A stretch of 64,000 nt of DNA from positions 5,890,001-5,954,000 of the forward strand of contig NZ_CP147520.1 in the NCBI RefSeq assembly GCF_037201975.1. Reading direction: 5' to 3'. This DNA is from Streptomyces sp. TG1A-60. Lineage in GTDB: Bacteria; Actinomycetota; Actinomycetes; Streptomycetales; Streptomycetaceae. A program made the position numbers and the translations under genes. Positions 39,266 through 48,302 of the stretch are shown here, one piece after another (positions within the stretch are counted from its first letter, which is position 1; the number at the start of each line of letters is the position of its first letter). Under the pieces are notes generated by a model, which was given only the letters and a program-made list of their open reading frames with translations, did not search any database and was not told the origin of the DNA.

Positions 39266-41523
39266 TGTCGGACGAGGCGAATCTGATCGACCCGTCCGGG
39301 ATACCGCAGTTCCTCGGGGATCTGTCCACGCTGGGCGTCGACGTGATGCTGCTGTACGCGAACGCGGGCCAGTTCCGGGCCTCGGGCGCTGATCTGCACA
39401 CCGCCTTCCAGGGCTTGTCCGCCTTCTACCGTGCCCCGGAGGCCCATGACCTGTTCTCGTCGACGCAGCCGGTGAAGGCGAAGTCGGACGCGTTCGCGGA
39501 CGATCTGGAGAAGGTCGCCGGGGCGCTGGACGAGTACGGCGTCGAAGTCAGGCCGCTGGTGGAGAAGCTGGCGACGCTCAAGGCGGACGCGCGGGCGTTC
39601 GTGGACTCGGTCGCGGGGGACGACGACTGGCGCAAGGACAAGGACAAGGTCGACACCAACAACGACCTGTGGCACGACGTCAACCACACGGTCGCCGCCT
39701 TCCAGGCCGCCGAACTCGCCTGCCACAACAAGATCACCGCTCTGGTCGGCGGCACCACGCTCACCGTCGACGACGGCTCGCACGGCGAGAACATGTACGG
39801 CTACCGCGCCGAGGACCTCGATCACGCCGGGGAGACCCCGTGGGGTTCGGCGGTTGAGCAGGAGTACGAGGGCTGGGACTGGTTCACGCACACGTCCGGG
39901 CAGGTCTGGGACGGCTTCTGGACCGACGGTGTGATGGGCACGGTCCACGGCGTGGGCACCCTGTTCGGCGCGGACGGTTCGGACGCGGCGGGCGAGGCGT
40001 GGAAGGGCCTGGCCAAGCTCGGCACCGCCTCGTTCCTGACCAGCGTCACCCTCGGCACGTGGTGGCTGGTCCCGGACGACAAACTCCCCTCGTGGCTGCG
40101 CGACTCCCGCACCACCTACAAGCAGACCGTTAAGGGCTTCGTCGTCTGGGACACCTGGGAGAGCAATCCGGCCCGCGCGGCCGGCACCGTCAGCTTCAAC
40201 GTCCTGGGCCTGCTGGGCACCGAGGGGGCGGGCGCGGCGGCCACCGGTGCCGGCCGGACCGGTGCGGCGGCCCGCGCGGTGTCGGTCGTGGGCAAGGTCG
40301 GCCGGGCCGTCGACCCGTTCACGTATGTCGGCAAGGCGGGCAAGTTCGCCTACGTCAAGGTCGGCGACGCCTTCAGCGCGCTGAAGAACCTGGACACCGG
40401 GGCCCAGTTGGACTTGGCAGGCAGCGGCGGCAGGTACACGCTGCCCGACCAGCCGACCCCGTTCGCCGAACGCGCCGCCTCCGTCCCCGAGCATGCTGTC
40501 GAGTACGTCGACCAGGCGGGCAAGCGCGTCTACCTCGATACCAGGACCGGCGACGTCCTCAACGCCAACGGCACCGTCCGCCAGTATGCGGACGAGGCCA
40601 CGCACGAACTCTCCGCGAACGACCATACGGAGCTGAACGCGCCCGCTCACGCGGATCGCCCGCGCGAGCCGGCCGGGGTCGGCGCCCGAGCGGAACACAC
40701 CACTGATGCCGCGCGTGCCGGTGAACAGGCACCGGGGCGGACAGGCCGGACCGACGGCGGCCATGCAGCCGCACGCGACGGCGACTCCGGAAGACATTCA
40801 GGGGGAGGAGCCGCCGAACGCCCCGGAACCGGCGGCGGGACAGGAGGGCGCGGCGGCGCAGGAGCAGGGACAGGTCACGGCGACGGCACTCACGGTTCCG
40901 GGCATGATCACGGCTCGGCGGAGCGCGAGCCCGCGGATCCGCAGAAGCCGGACGACTCACCCGCCGAACCGGGTGAGGGACCAGATCAAGCGCGCCGGCC
41001 CGACACGCCTGACGGTGAACCCGACTTGACTCGTCCTGAGCTTCTGCCGGGCCGGGCGGAACGTACTCTGCGCGAAATGCAGCGTATGCGGCACAGCCGG
41101 GCGCGCTACAAGGGAGCGGAGGATTTCGTCCGTCAGATGGTGGGGGGCGCGGCCGAGCGGCACTATCGCGTGTCACCCAACGAGCATCCGTACCACCCTG
41201 TGCAGACGCCAGGGGGCCGCAATGTCGACGTTCCGGTGGACATGCCGGGCGGCCGTACGCTGGCCGTCGAGGTCAAGCACTACCTGGAGTGGCGCACGAT
41301 CACTCTCAAGGACGGCAGTAAAAAGTCTGTGAGGGGCGAAGTCCCCCTGAGCAAGGGGATCATCGAGCAGATCAACAAGGATCTGGCGCTACGCCGCCAG
41401 GACCCGGGGTTCGATCCCCGCTGGGTCTTCACGCACGCGCCACCGTCACAGGCCCTGCGGAACTATCTGATCCAGGCGCGCATTATCTTCGTTGAGTACG
41501 GCCCGCCCCCCAAAAAGCTCTGA
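39265..41523 (+). CDS. type VII-secretion-type polymorphic toxin with nuclease-like C-terminus
   Basis: This is a 752-residue protein. Residues 1-170 form a helical WXG/LXG-like secretion region. Residues about 200-390 contain Trp-rich and hydrophobic pretoxin segments (WDWFTHTSGQVWDGFWTDG; SVVGKVGRAVDPFTYVGKAG). Residues about 440-590 form a Gly/Glu/Asp/His-rich disordered linker. The last 160 residues are a separate domain with Asp655 (RNVDVPVD) and Glu669-Val-Lys671 (LAVEVKHYLEW). This is the D...ExK pattern of restriction-endonuclease-fold toxins, so it probably cuts nucleic acid. The gene after it is the likely immunity protein. The partner of secretion, EccC/ESX machinery, is not in this window. 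Confidence 0.78.
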   Translation: MSDEANLIDPSGIPQFLGDLSTLGVDVMLLYANAGQFRASGADLHTAFQGLSAFYRAPEAHDLFSSTQPVKAKSDAFADDLEKVAGALDEYGVEVRPLVEKLATLKADARAFVDSVAGDDDWRKDKDKVDTNNDLWHDVNHTVAAFQAAELACHNKITALVGGTTLTVDDGSHGENMYGYRAEDLDHAGETPWGSAVEQEYEGWDWFTHTSGQVWDGFWTDGVMGTVHGVGTLFGADGSDAAGEAWKGLAKLGTASFLTSVTLGTWWLVPDDKLPSWLRDSRTTYKQTVKGFVVWDTWESNPARAAGTVSFNVLGLLGTEGAGAAATGAGRTGAAARAVSVVGKVGRAVDPFTYVGKAGKFAYVKVGDAFSALKNLDTGAQLDLAGSGGRYTLPDQPTPFAERAASVPEHAVEYVDQAGKRVYLDTRTGDVLNANGTVRQYADEATHELSANDHTELNAPAHADRPREPAGVGARAEHTTDAARAGEQAPGRTGRTDGGHAAARDGDSGRHSGGGAAERPGTGGGTGGRGGAGAGTGHGDGTHGSGHDHGSAEREPADPQKPDDSPAEPGEGPDQARRPDTPDGEPDLTRPELLPGRAERTLREMQRMRHSRARYKGAEDFVRQMVGGAAERHYRVSPNEHPYHPVQTPGGRNVDVPVDMPGGRTLAVEVKHYLEWRTITLKDGSKKSVRGEVPLSKGIIEQINKDLALRRQDPGFDPRWVFTHAPPSQALRNYLIQARIIFVEYGPPPKKL

Positions 41524-41543
41524 AGCCGCGAAAGGCGCACCAG

Positions 41544-41999
41544 ATGGTGAACGTGAACGAACCGAATCTAGAGGAATGGGCGGAGGAGAGGCGTCAGAAC
41601 GCCATCGATATCGCGGACATGCTCGGGGTCCCTGCCGAGATCTACTCGCGTGACCCGGTGAGCGTCATTCCGGCTTTGGACGACTACGTGTCCCGCGCTC
41701 CCCTGGACGAGTTCGAGGAGTCCGACTGGGTGACCCTGCATCTGGACCTGGTGTCCTTCGTCGCCGACTTCCTGATCCAGACGTACGGCGCGCGCTGGCT
41801 CCTCGTGGACGATCCCGCAAGCCCCACCGGGTACCGCTACGTCGTCGAGGCCACCGGGCGCGACGGACTCACCCGTCGGGTCGATCCGATCGATGTCGTG
41901 AGGACGGAGTTCGCCAACCGCCCGCTCGAGATCACCCGCCTGCTGGCGAGCGCGGAACTCACCCTGGGATTGGCATCAGAAATCGAGAACAACGGATGA
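41544..41999 (+). CDS. probable immunity protein to the preceding toxin
   Basis: This 151-residue acidic protein is encoded 20 bp after the toxin gene in the same direction, the usual place for an immunity gene. It contains DEFEESDWVTLHLDLVSFVA, then TYGARWLLVDDPASPTGYRY and a C-terminal helix. It has no signal peptide or membrane helix, so it should act in the cytoplasm, as expected against a nuclease. I do not recognise the family; it has a faint resemblance to proteins that bind toxin domains. The call is based on position, size and charge. Confidence 0.6.
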   Translation: MVNVNEPNLEEWAEERRQNAIDIADMLGVPAEIYSRDPVSVIPALDDYVSRAPLDEFEESDWVTLHLDLVSFVADFLIQTYGARWLLVDDPASPTGYRYVVEATGRDGLTRRVDPIDVVRTEFANRPLEITRLLASAELTLGLASEIENNG

Positions 42000-42171
42000 C
42001 GCTGTCCACCGTCCGCGAGTAGGAGCACCTGCGAGGAACCGCAAGTCGAAGTGGCACAGCTGAGAGACGACCCCGGTGGCACTCGGCCGACTGCCACTCC
42101 GCCCGCGCCCTCTGACAGACCGCGCCCGCTGAACGTTCCCGGAGCACCCCGCAGCCGTCGGAGACCCGCTC

Positions 42172-43617
42172 GTGACCAAAGACGTCATCGCCCTTACCCC
42201 GAAGATGCCGGACACCCGTTCCCTGCTCACCGGTCTCTTCGCCGGCGGCCCCGACCTGGGGCTGACCTCCACCGGTGACGGCGGCGTCCTCCAGCTGTGC
42301 ACACGCGTCGGCCGTCCCTTGGTCTCCGTCGAGGCACCGCTCCTGATCCACATACCCGGCGAAGCCGAACGCCTCCTTGGCCCCGACGTGTCGGCACCGC
42401 CGCTGCCCTACTGGTGGACAGAGGCCCGCGCCTCGACCGCCGTACCCGAAGCGGAACCCCTCGCTGGCTCAGTGTGCGGACGCCTGACCACGCTGCTCGG
42501 CGGGACGGTGTGGCCGCGCGCCGCGGGTACGACCCGTGTGGTGGCCATCCCGCAGGAGCAGCCGCCCCACGAAGCACAGGACGTCGTCGCTCCGTCCGCT
42601 CCCACCGTGCCCTCGGTCGATGTCCTGACCGAGTCCACAGCGGTCGTCATCTCCGACCGTCCTGTCCTCGCCTTCACCACCTACCTCTCCGACGTCCTGC
42701 GCACCGCGAGCGCCACCAATCGCGCCCTGCATCTGATCACTCCACCCCACACCCGGCTCACTCTCCCTCTGCGCACAGCGCTCAGGGGCGCCCCCAACCG
42801 GTGGGTGATCCAGGACCAGGCCAGCGGCTACTACGACGGCCTGTCCGGGGTCCCCCTCGCGTGGCGGCAGGGCACGTTCACCCCGACCAGCACAACGGTC
42901 GTCGACGCGTTCACCCAGCAGACCGAGCCCATTCCGGAACGCCAGCTGACCCTCACGTTCCGCACGGTCCACGCCCCCACCGCCGACCTTCTCCTCGGCC
43001 GCGGTCTGGAGACCGCCTGGCGCCACCTGACGGGCTCGGCACCGGTGGGCTGGAGCACGGCGGAGCCGGTCAACCTCCCCTGGTCACCCCGCCAGTTGAC
43101 GGATCTGGCCCGCGAACGGTCACCTGCTCCGACCCACCTGGTCGCGATCGGCGCAGCGGATCACCCATCCATGGCCACCCTCCGCACGGCGAGTACGAAG
43201 GCTGGCGTCGCCCAGGACATCACGCTCACCCTCGGATACACCTCCGCTGCGGACGTCCCTCTGGACGCCGTCGAATCCCTTGCCGCCGCGTTGGTCGACG
43301 AGCACGGCCTGGTGTCGATGCTGACCACGCTCCGGTCAGCTCGCGCGGACCTGACGCTGACCCCGCGTCTGGAGGCCCCGCCCATCCCGGTGTCCTTCAC
43401 CCTCGGCGCCCGGGACGTCAACGCCATCGGCCTCACCCACGCCCGAAGACCACCCCTCGCCCCGCGCCCGCGACAACTCGGCACACACACGCACCCAGCC
43501 CTCTACTACCGCTTGGGCGACGGAACCGACGCCGACGCCTGGATTGTGCTCCAACATCTCACCACCCACCTCAAGGCCACTCCTGGAGCGGAGCGAATCG
43601 GCCTGATGTTGAAATGA
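42172..43617 (+). CDS. DUF6177-like protein of the secretion cluster
   Basis: This 481-residue protein begins MTKDVIALTPKMPDTRSLLT, the start typical of DUF6177 family proteins. These are found beside ESX/type VII genes in Streptomyces. Residues about 50-110 hold VSVEAPLLIHIPGEAERLLG. The rest alternates strands and helices without an enzymatic motif. No membrane segment is seen. The role is unknown; a scaffold or effector-recognition role is possible from the company it keeps. GTG at 42172 is behind GGAG. It is the last gene of the toxin group and is followed by a 296-bp gap. Confidence 0.7.
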   Translation: MTKDVIALTPKMPDTRSLLTGLFAGGPDLGLTSTGDGGVLQLCTRVGRPLVSVEAPLLIHIPGEAERLLGPDVSAPPLPYWWTEARASTAVPEAEPLAGSVCGRLTTLLGGTVWPRAAGTTRVVAIPQEQPPHEAQDVVAPSAPTVPSVDVLTESTAVVISDRPVLAFTTYLSDVLRTASATNRALHLITPPHTRLTLPLRTALRGAPNRWVIQDQASGYYDGLSGVPLAWRQGTFTPTSTTVVDAFTQQTEPIPERQLTLTFRTVHAPTADLLLGRGLETAWRHLTGSAPVGWSTAEPVNLPWSPRQLTDLARERSPAPTHLVAIGAADHPSMATLRTASTKAGVAQDITLTLGYTSAADVPLDAVESLAAALVDEHGLVSMLTTLRSARADLTLTPRLEAPPIPVSFTLGARDVNAIGLTHARRPPLAPRPRQLGTHTHPALYYRLGDGTDADAWIVLQHLTTHLKATPGAERIGLMLK

Positions 43618-43913
43618 GTGAGCGTGACCGAGCGTATGTAGGCAGTGACGGGACCGAAAAATCTACTTCGGACGGAATACCCCTGTTATTCCAGTGACGG
43701 TCGGGGAGAACTGAGTGGCCGTTGACACGAAGGGGTACGGTTCACTCGACGGACAGCACCTCGCCAGCCTCGGCTAGGCCGGACATGTATCACAACTCGC
43801 CGAAGCATCAAGGTGTCTTGCATTAGGAGCTATGGACAGACTGTCCTCACACAGCTCTTGCCGGGTGGAAGGCTTCTGCTTACTGAGGCCGCTACCAAGG
43901 TGAGGTTGTCGTC

Positions 43914-44101
43914 ATGGCACGTCGCGATCCCGAACGTACGAAGTACGGATTCACGGTTGCGGCGGCTGTCGACGCTGTTCCGGCCGCGCGCCGCCAAGTC
44001 ATCGCGCTCGCCCAGGACTTGGGCCTCCTCTTGTCGGATCAAACGCTGGAGAACGTCGAGCTGCTGGCGAGCGAGGTGATCGCCAACGCAGTCCTGCGGG
44101 A
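43914..44101 (+). pseudogene. histidine-kinase-like ATPase (anti-sigma type), cut by an IS
   Basis: The first 62 codons encode MARRDPERTKYGFTVAAAVD and ENVELLASEVIANAV. This matches the N-box region of HATPase_c_2 regulatory ATPases, which are very numerous in Streptomyces. The reading frame then enters the IS256-family element at 44102. The remainder (the ATP-binding glycine boxes) is not found on the other side of the element, so it has been lost. The gene is inactive. Its closest relatives control anti-anti-sigma or antibiotic-linked regulation. Confidence 0.7.
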
Positions 44102-44719
44102 GTGTTCAATGATCGGCGGATCCGATGATCAAGGAGACGCCAGATGAGCGACACGGCCATCGAGCAGATACCGGGCGGCGAGCCCGCGGCGGTGAGTGAC
44201 GAGCAGTTGGTTGCGATGCTCGTGGATCGGGCCCGGTCGGAGGGCCTGCAGCTGACGGGGGAGGGCGGGCTGCTCCAGCAGCTGACCAAGCGGGTGGTGG
44301 AGTCCGCCCTGGAGGGCGAGATCACCGATCACCTCGGATACGAGAAGCACGACGCCGAGGGCCGGGGCAGCGGCAACAGCCGCAACGGGACCCGGGCGAA
44401 GACGGTGCTGACCGATGTCGGCCCGGTCGAGGTCAAGGTCCCCCGGGACGTGGCCGGGACGTTCGAGCCGGCCATCGTCAAGAAGCGGCAGCGGCGCCTG
44501 TCCGGGGTGGACGAAATGGTGCTGTCGCTGTCCGCGAAGGGCCTGACGCACGGGGAAATCTCCGCACATCTGGCCGAGGTCTACGGCGCGAGCGTGTCCA
44601 AGGCGACCATCTCCACGATCACCGACAAGGTGATGGACGGGATGGCGGAATGGTCCAACCGCCCCCTGGACCGCGTCTATCCGGTGTTGTTCGTCGATGC
44701 GATCAACGTGAAGATCCGG

Positions 44720-46419
44720 GTTCTGTCGACGATCTTGTGATCCGGACGGTTGAACGGGTCGTGCCGACTGTTCGCGATCATGCATCGCGTGCTCTCGTGA
44801 TGTGCTCTTGGAGCTGTTTCCGCACCTGTCCGCGCTGCTGATCGAGGAGGTCGAACGACGGCCGGAAAAGGTGGTGTTGAGGACGCGGGTGCGGGCCACG
44901 ACTGGGGCCTGCCGGTGCGGCCAGAGGTCGTCTCGGGTGCACGGTCGGTACGTACGGAGGTTGCGCGATGTCGCCGTTGGCGGGCTCGGCGTGGTGATCG
45001 AGTTGTGCGTGCGCCGATTCCGCTGCGAGAACCCTGACTGCACAGCGGTGACGTTCGCCGAACAGATCGCGGGGCTGACCACCCCGCACAGTCGCTATGG
45101 CCCGCTGCTGCGTGGGGTGTTAACGCGGGTCGGGCTGGCGCTGGCCGGCAGGGCAGGAGTCCGACTCGCGGCCGCGGCCGGTATCACCGTGGGCAAGGAC
45201 ACGCTGCTGCGGCTGGTCAGAGCCCTGCCCGACCCGGAGATCGGCCAGGTGGAGGTACTCGGTGTCGACGACTTCGCCTTCCGTAAAGGCCGCCACTACG
45301 GCACTGTGCTCATCGACATGGCCACCCACCGTCCACTGCACCTCTACGACGGACGTGAGGGAGAGGACCTGGCTGCCTGGCTCCGCGGTCACCCTGAGGT
45401 GAAGGTCATCTGCCGTGACCGTTCCGGCGGATACGCGGAAGGTGCACGGGTCGGGGCACCGCAGGCCGAGCAGGTCGCTGATCGCTATCACCTGTGGGCC
45501 AACCTCGGACAGGCGGTCGAGAAGTCGGTGAACGCCCATCGTTCCCGCCTGACCGAACCAGTTCCCGCAACTGACGGTAACTCCGATGCCCTGGAGGCGG
45601 AGCCCGAGAAGGTCCAGCCATCGACGGAGCTGAAGATCGTGACTCGATTGCGTGAGCAGCATGCCGCCGCCCACGAACTGTGGGAGAAGGGCATGTCCAA
45701 GGCGGCGATCGGCCGGAAACTCGGGCTGCACCAAGCCACCGTCCGCAAGCTGGTCAACGCCCGCTCCGCGGACGAAGTCGTCGCCAAGAGCCTGCAACGG
45801 GCGCATATCGTCGATCCGTACGTCGGCCACCTGCACCGGCGCTGGAACGAAGGTGTCAGAAACGCCGCCCAGCTCTACCGCGAGATCCAACAACTGGGCT
45901 ATCCAGGTGGCGAGTTGGCCGTCCAGCGTCATCTGCGGCGCTACCGAACCGGGCGCGGACATGCACCCGTCCCCGGCCCCAAGCCGCCATCGGTCCGCGA
46001 GGTCACCTCCTGGATCATGACCCACCCCGAGCACCTGCGGGACGAGGACGCCGACAAGCTCCACCGCCTACGCAAACGGGATCCCGAGCTCGACCGGCTC
46101 ACCCTCCACGTCAGGAAGTTCGCCGCGATGATGACCGGACGCCACGGCGACCGCCTCGAAGACTGGATCACCAACGCTGAGCAAGACACGCTGACCCCGC
46201 TCGCGGGCTTCGCCCGCAACCTCCGCCGCGACTTCGACGCCGTCCGCAACGGACTGTCCCTGCCACACAGTTCCGGCACCGTCGAAGGCAACATCAACCG
46301 GCTGAAGATGCTGAAACGCCAGATGTTCGGCAGGGCCAGCCTCGATCTCCTACGCAAACGCGTCCTACTCGCACGGTGAGTCTGAACCGTCCGGATCACA
46401 AGATCGTCGACAGAACCCG
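44720..46419 (+). mobile_element. ISL3-family element
   Basis: Nearly perfect terminal inverted repeats of about 34 bp (GTTCTGTCGACGATCTTGTG onward at the left, its complement at the right, ending GACAGAAC) frame one gene. GATCCGG is duplicated at both flanks (44713-44719 and 46420-46426), which marks the target site. It is nested in the IS256-family transposase gene. Confidence 0.88.
44802..46379 (+). CDS. ISL3-family transposase
   Basis: This is a 525-residue transposase. The N-terminal zinc-finger-like part has CRCGQRSSRVHG and RRFRCENPDCTAVTF, with paired cysteines. The catalytic core begins at VEVLGVDDFAFRKGRHYGTV with the first Asp. The second lies in VKVICRDRSGGYAEGA. A later helix-turn-helix (KAAIGRKLGLHQATVRKLV) stands in the insertion region. 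The C-terminal FARNLRRDFDAVRNGLSLPH and SSGTVEGNINRLKMLKRQMF hold the final Glu. It looks complete, so this is the youngest and possibly still active element of the nest. It starts with GTG at 44802. Confidence 0.88.
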   Translation: MLLELFPHLSALLIEEVERRPEKVVLRTRVRATTGACRCGQRSSRVHGRYVRRLRDVAVGGLGVVIELCVRRFRCENPDCTAVTFAEQIAGLTTPHSRYGPLLRGVLTRVGLALAGRAGVRLAAAAGITVGKDTLLRLVRALPDPEIGQVEVLGVDDFAFRKGRHYGTVLIDMATHRPLHLYDGREGEDLAAWLRGHPEVKVICRDRSGGYAEGARVGAPQAEQVADRYHLWANLGQAVEKSVNAHRSRLTEPVPATDGNSDALEAEPEKVQPSTELKIVTRLREQHAAAHELWEKGMSKAAIGRKLGLHQATVRKLVNARSADEVVAKSLQRAHIVDPYVGHLHRRWNEGVRNAAQLYREIQQLGYPGGELAVQRHLRRYRTGRGHAPVPGPKPPSVREVTSWIMTHPEHLRDEDADKLHRLRKRDPELDRLTLHVRKFAAMMTGRHGDRLEDWITNAEQDTLTPLAGFARNLRRDFDAVRNGLSLPHSSGTVEGNINRLKMLKRQMFGRASLDLLRKRVLLAR

Positions 46420-47164
46420 GATCCGGGACGGGCAGGTGGCGAACCGTCCGATCTACGTCGTCATGGCCGTGACCGCCGAGGGCCACCGCGACATCCTGGG
46501 GATCTGGGCAGGCGACGGGGGCGAGGGCGCGAAGTACTGGCTGAGCGTGTTCACGGACCTGAAGAACAGGGGCGTCGACGATGTCCTGATGCTGGTCTGC
46601 GACGGACTGAAGGGCCTGCCCGAGGCGGTGGAGGCCGTCTGGCCTCGAACGATTGTGCAGACCTGCGTCGTTCACCTGCTGCGGAACTCCTTCCGGCACG
46701 CGGCCCGCCAGGACTGGGACAAGATCGCCAAGGCGTTGAAGCCCGTCTACACGGCACCGAACGAGAACGCCGCGACCGAGCGGTTCAGCGAGTTCCAGGA
46801 AGCCTGGGGCAAGAAGTACCCGGCGGTCATCCGGCTCTGGGAGAACGCCTGGGCCGAGTTCGTGCCCTTCCTCTCCTTCGACGTCGAGATCCGCAAGGTC
46901 ATCTGCTCGACGAATGCGATCGAGTCCGTCAACGCCCGCATCCGCAAGGCCGTTCGCGCCCGCGGCCACTTTCCCAACGAGGCCGCGGCCATGAAGTGCG
47001 TCTACATGGCGCTGATGAGCCCGGACCCGACCGGCAAGGGCCGCAAGCGATGGACCATGCGCTGGAAGGCGCCCCTGAACGCCTTCCAGATCGCCTTCGA
47101 AGGCCGGCTCACCCCGGCCGCCAACTGACCCCTACAAAAACTGGATCAGCCGTCTACTGGACAC

Positions 47165-47440
47165 ACCCGGATCTCCTGCGCAACCGCGAGCGTCTGGCCG
47201 CGTTCACCGACGCCGACGACTGGGCCAGGGGCGAGGCGATGCCCTCAGCGACGAGATCAGCCGAGTGCGCGGCCTGGTCCAGCGCGTCCGCGCCGACCTC
47301 GACGACCTCACCGACGAGGACCGGGCCCAGATCCAGCAGGCCGTCACCACCGTCCGCGGAACGCGAGCGGGTGCCGTCTCCCTCGGCATGCCGAAGGTGC
47401 GGCAGCCCCTGCCCGACCGCCGCCCTGGGAGAAGTGCATG
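47165..47440 (+). pseudogene. 3' stump of a Tn554-like tyrosine recombinase
   Basis: The sequence after the IS256 end encodes HPDLLRNRERLAAFTDADDW ARGEA in one frame. It then continues, shifted by two bases, as LSDEISRVRGLVQRVRADLD and GMPKVRQPLPDRRPG. This is the kind of C-terminal tail that precedes DUF6262/TnpC-type genes in tripartite recombinase modules. The catalytic domain is missing, removed by the IS256 insertion. This gene could have been the island's own integrase. The identification rests mainly on its partner gene and is tentative. Confidence 0.5.
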
Positions 47441-47956
47441 ACCTCCGGCATGACCGAAGGCAAGCGAGCCGACTCAGCCCGGCGCCGCGATCGCGTGCTC
47501 AAGGCCCTGGACGCGGCCCTGCGCACCGGAGGCGACATCACCGTCTCCGGCCTCGCCCGGACCGCCCGAGTCGACCGCAGTTTCCTCTACCGCCACCGCG
47601 ACCTCCTCGCACGCGTTCACGCCGCTGCCGGCACGCCTGTCGAGGATGGGCGACTGGCTGCTGTCAGCCGAGTCTCCCTGCAGACCGACCTGGCCAACGC
47701 CCTGGAGCGCAACGCCCGTCTCGCGGCGCGGGTGCGCCAGTTGGACAAGCGGCTTTCCGAGCAGCTCGGTGAGCAGGTATGGAGCGAGTCCGGGCTCGGG
47801 GCCCCGCTGAACGTCGATCAACTCCAGCGGCGCATGGTCATGTTGGAACAGGAACTCGCCGAGAAGAACGGAGAGCTTGAGGAAAAGGAGGAGGAACTCA
47901 AAGCAGCGAGGGCTGCCAACAGGGAGCTGACCCGAGCACTGAACGAGCCTCACTGA
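47438..47956 (+). CDS. DUF6262-like (TnpC-type) recombinase accessory protein
   Basis: This is a 172-residue protein. Residues about 5-60 form an HTH (GKRADSARRRDRVLKALDAA; ISGLARTARVDRSFLYRHRD-like segment). A long C-terminal coiled coil follows (LERNARLAARVRQLDKRLSE; MLEQELAEKNGELEEKEEEL). It matches the DUF6262/TnpC proteins that accompany paired tyrosine recombinases of the Tn554 group and help target-site choice or orientation. Its recombinase partners are gone except for a stump upstream, so it is probably without function here. A terminator follows at 47994. Confidence 0.72.
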   Translation: MTSGMTEGKRADSARRRDRVLKALDAALRTGGDITVSGLARTARVDRSFLYRHRDLLARVHAAAGTPVEDGRLAAVSRVSLQTDLANALERNARLAARVRQLDKRLSEQLGEQVWSESGLGAPLNVDQLQRRMVMLEQELAEKNGELEEKEEELKAARAANRELTRALNEPH

Positions 47957-48302
47957 GCTGCACTGCCAGGAATCTTGAGGTGCCGCCGGTCACGGCCCTT
48001 GCCCCCGTGCTGAGGGCCTTCTTCTGTCTCGGGACACGGTGTGGCGCCGGCAGTACCCCGATCTCCGATGCGGGTGTGGCCGCGGCGGCGATCAGCAGGT
48101 CCGGTACCGGCTCGGTGGGCACCTCGTCGACGCACTCGCGGGTGTTCCCGTCCCGGGGCCGACTGACGGCGGCGGGGCGGCGCCCGTATCCTGGCACCGC
48201 CTGTCCACCTCCCGCAGTCCGCTTGCCCACCATCCGCGCGTGCGCCGGGCCGACCGCGCGCCGGTCTCGGACGACGCCGGGTGACCACCGACGGGACACC
48301 GC
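47957..48302. other. gap: terminator and otherwise no gene
   Basis: After the terminator at 47994-48025, nothing recognisable is seen up to the YihY gene. GTGACCACCGAC occurs twice (48281 and 48303); the second copy is the gene start. Confidence 0.45.
47994..48025 (+). terminator. terminator after the DUF6262-like gene
   Basis: GGCCCT and AGGGCC pair around a 13-base loop. TTCTTCT follows, one of the few T-rich tails in this window. Confidence 0.65.

Larger units (their letters stand above)
44144..47128 (+). pseudogene. IS256-family (mutator) transposase, split
   Basis: The N-terminal half (44144-44719) runs from MSDTAIEQIPGGEPAAVSDE to VLFVDAINVKIR. The first catalytic Asp lies in LFVDA. 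The C-terminal half (46420-47128) continues with DGQVANRPIYVVMAVTAEGH. It carries the second Asp (MLVCDGLKGLPEAV) and the final Glu (STNAIESVNARIRK). The two halves join perfectly at NVKIR/DGQV when the ISL3-type element is removed. The insertion is therefore precise and recent in sequence terms. No functional transposase is made from this copy. Confidence 0.88.
44102..47164 (+). mobile_element. IS256-family element interrupted by an ISL3-family element
   Basis: The terminal repeats GTGTTCAATGATCGGCGG (from 44102) and the complement of the right end (GTGTCCAGTAGACGGCTG, ending 47164) match at about 16 of 22 positions. The mutator-type transposase lies inside in two halves, split by the ISL3-type element at 44720-46419. 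It entered the ATPase gene at 44101. Its right end lies in the stump of a Tn554-like recombinase, so a deletion accompanied or followed the insertion. Confidence 0.8.
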
